Below, in pieces: positions 63,243 to 64,000 of a DNA stretch of 64,000 bases. The notes beneath the pieces are model-generated. The model saw only the letters and a list, made by a program, of their open reading frames with translations, was not told the origin of the DNA and did no database searches. Numbering within the stretch: position 1 is the stretch's first letter; each line of letters begins with the position of its first letter. Location: contig NZ_FNKY01000001.1 of NCBI RefSeq assembly GCF_900103165.1, positions 1,922,001-1,986,000 on the forward strand, given 5' to 3'. The position numbers and the translations under genes are program-made. The DNA comes from Nitrosospira multiformis. GTDB taxonomy: Bacteria; Pseudomonadota; Gammaproteobacteria; Burkholderiales; Nitrosomonadaceae.

Positions 63243-64000
63243 ATGGACCTTATCAACGTGACGCGCATGGTTGCCGGTTATACAATGGGCATGGAGTCAT
63301 CAGGTCGTGAGTGGCTGGTCGTTGTTGTCAAGGGTACGTTCTGCTTACCCCAATCCGATGGGAATGTTCAGTTGCATGCCGAACAGTTACCCCTGATCAT
63401 GGCCGATACTTTCACTGGTGAGCCCGGTTTCTCCGCGCCGGTATACGAAGTTGATTTTGCACCAAGCAAGCCGCGCTGTGACATCCTGCTTCTTGGCAGT
63501 GCCTACGCTCCGGAGGGTCGGCCTACGGCACGTGTACCCGTTGGGCTTCGCGTCGGCAACTGGAAAAAAACCTTCGCCGTTGTCGGTAACCGGTACTGGG
63601 ATAGTGGCGTGACGGGGGTTCGAGCTACCCCTGCTGAGCCATTCTTAATACAACCTTTTTCCTACGATGTCGCATTTGGCGGCGTCGACACGCATCATGA
63701 CGATCCGGCCAAGCACGTTGCCTTCATGCGTAATCCCATCGGTCAAGGTTTTCATAAACATCTTAAGAAGGAATGGGTGGATGGGACACCATTGCCTCAT
63801 ACTGAAGAGCTTAATCATTCGGTCGATACGCCGGACGGCGATTATGCCCCAATGGCCTTTGGTCCGATTGGGCGAGGCTGGGCATCGCGTCTACCGTACG
63901 CAGGGACTTATGACCAGAACTGGATAGATAACACCTTTCCTTTTTTACCCACCGACTTTAACGAAGCTTATTACCAAGCCGCGCCTCTGGATCAGCAAGT
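63243..64000 (+). CDS. DUF2169 T6SS adaptor/effector-associated protein, cut by window end
   Basis: The first 252 residues are visible; the frame runs off the window. Sequence: MVAGYTMGMESSGREWLVVVVKGTF, DILLLGSAYAP, FDVAFGGVD-like (SYDVAFGGVDTHHDDPAKH), NPIGQGFHKHLKK, PMAFGPIGRGWASRLPYAGTY. DUF2169 proteins sit after vgrG and act as adaptors that load effectors on the spike. The gene downstream is likely the effector. Confidence 0.9.
   Translation, partial: MDLINVTRMVAGYTMGMESSGREWLVVVVKGTFCLPQSDGNVQLHAEQLPLIMADTFTGEPGFSAPVYEVDFAPSKPRCDILLLGSAYAPEGRPTARVPVGLRVGNWKKTFAVVGNRYWDSGVTGVRATPAEPFLIQPFSYDVAFGGVDTHHDDPAKHVAFMRNPIGQGFHKHLKKEWVDGTPLPHTEELNHSVDTPDGDYAPMAFGPIGRGWASRLPYAGTYDQNWIDNTFPFLPTDFNEAYYQAAPLDQQ

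Noticed and set aside
1-64000. CRISPR array or rRNA genes
   Set aside because: No series of regularly spaced identical repeats and no rRNA sequence is seen; the only RNA gene is tRNA-Leu.

Overview
The window looks like the accessory part of a betaproteobacterial chromosome, most consistent with the ammonia-oxidiser family Nitrosomonadaceae (Nitrosospira or Nitrosomonas-like). This rests on several PEP-CTERM surface proteins, an EpsA-type LuxR regulator, FecI/FecR/TonB iron-uptake modules, a FeeM-like N-acyltransferase and the layout of the type VI secretion (T6SS) cluster. The genus is inference; no rRNA or housekeeping gene is present to confirm it.

Layout: (1) 0-11.1 kb is an RHS/YD-repeat locus. 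A 1995-residue secreted RHS protein is followed by displaced, partly duplicated RHS cassettes, orphan C-terminal tips and small membrane or cytosolic genes placed where immunity genes usually lie. (2) 11.1-16.0 kb is an AT-rich patchwork: a DUF2188 protein, an XRE regulator with an ImmA/IrrE protease, an intact IS630-family element, a HEPN-like gene, and a broken integrase fused tail-on to a broken UdgX-type uracil-DNA glycosylase. (3) 16.0-24.6 kb carries signalling genes: a histidine kinase with a CheY-like partner, a CHRD-domain PEP-CTERM protein, two regulators with basic DRR-rich segments, and a CHASE-PAS-GGDEF-EAL protein. (4) 24.6-25.9 kb is an integration hot spot: tRNA-Leu(UAA), a tyrosine-integrase remnant, and a decayed second copy of the phage-repressor-like promoter.

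(5) 26.0-31.3 kb is a FecI-FecR-TonB receptor module with two extra partial fecR copies. (6) 31.5-32.6 kb is wreckage: a CHASE3 sensor pseudogene split by a MITE, abutting an antisense TonB-receptor remnant. (7) 32.8-38.1 kb is the most unusual intact unit: a good Fur box, a leader with five consecutive hairpins, then a PEP-CTERM protein, a haem-type TonB receptor and an exported four-half-domain CbiX-like chelatase with a His-rich linker. I propose this as a surface capture / transport / periplasmic metal-removal pathway. (8) 38.1-44.9 kb holds a truncated PEP-CTERM metalloprotease, EpsA, further PEP-CTERM genes (one frameshifted), a three-gene operon with a FeeM-like acyltransferase, a second MITE-like repeat, an IS256 remnant and a secreted CotH-like protein.

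(9) 45.2-64.0 kb is a T6SS cluster: tssA, tssB, tssC, two hcp genes, tagJ, tssE, tssF, tssG, tssH (clpV), then a cargo segment with a glycine-zipper protein, a GNAT, a TPR-methyltransferase, vgrG, a DUF6484 protein and a DUF2169 protein cut by the window end. tssE carries an apparent one-base frameshift in a G run. The membrane-complex genes (tssJ, K, L, M) are not in this window. RHS toxins and T6SS both serve interbacterial competition, but the RHS proteins here have Sec signal peptides, so they need not use this T6SS.
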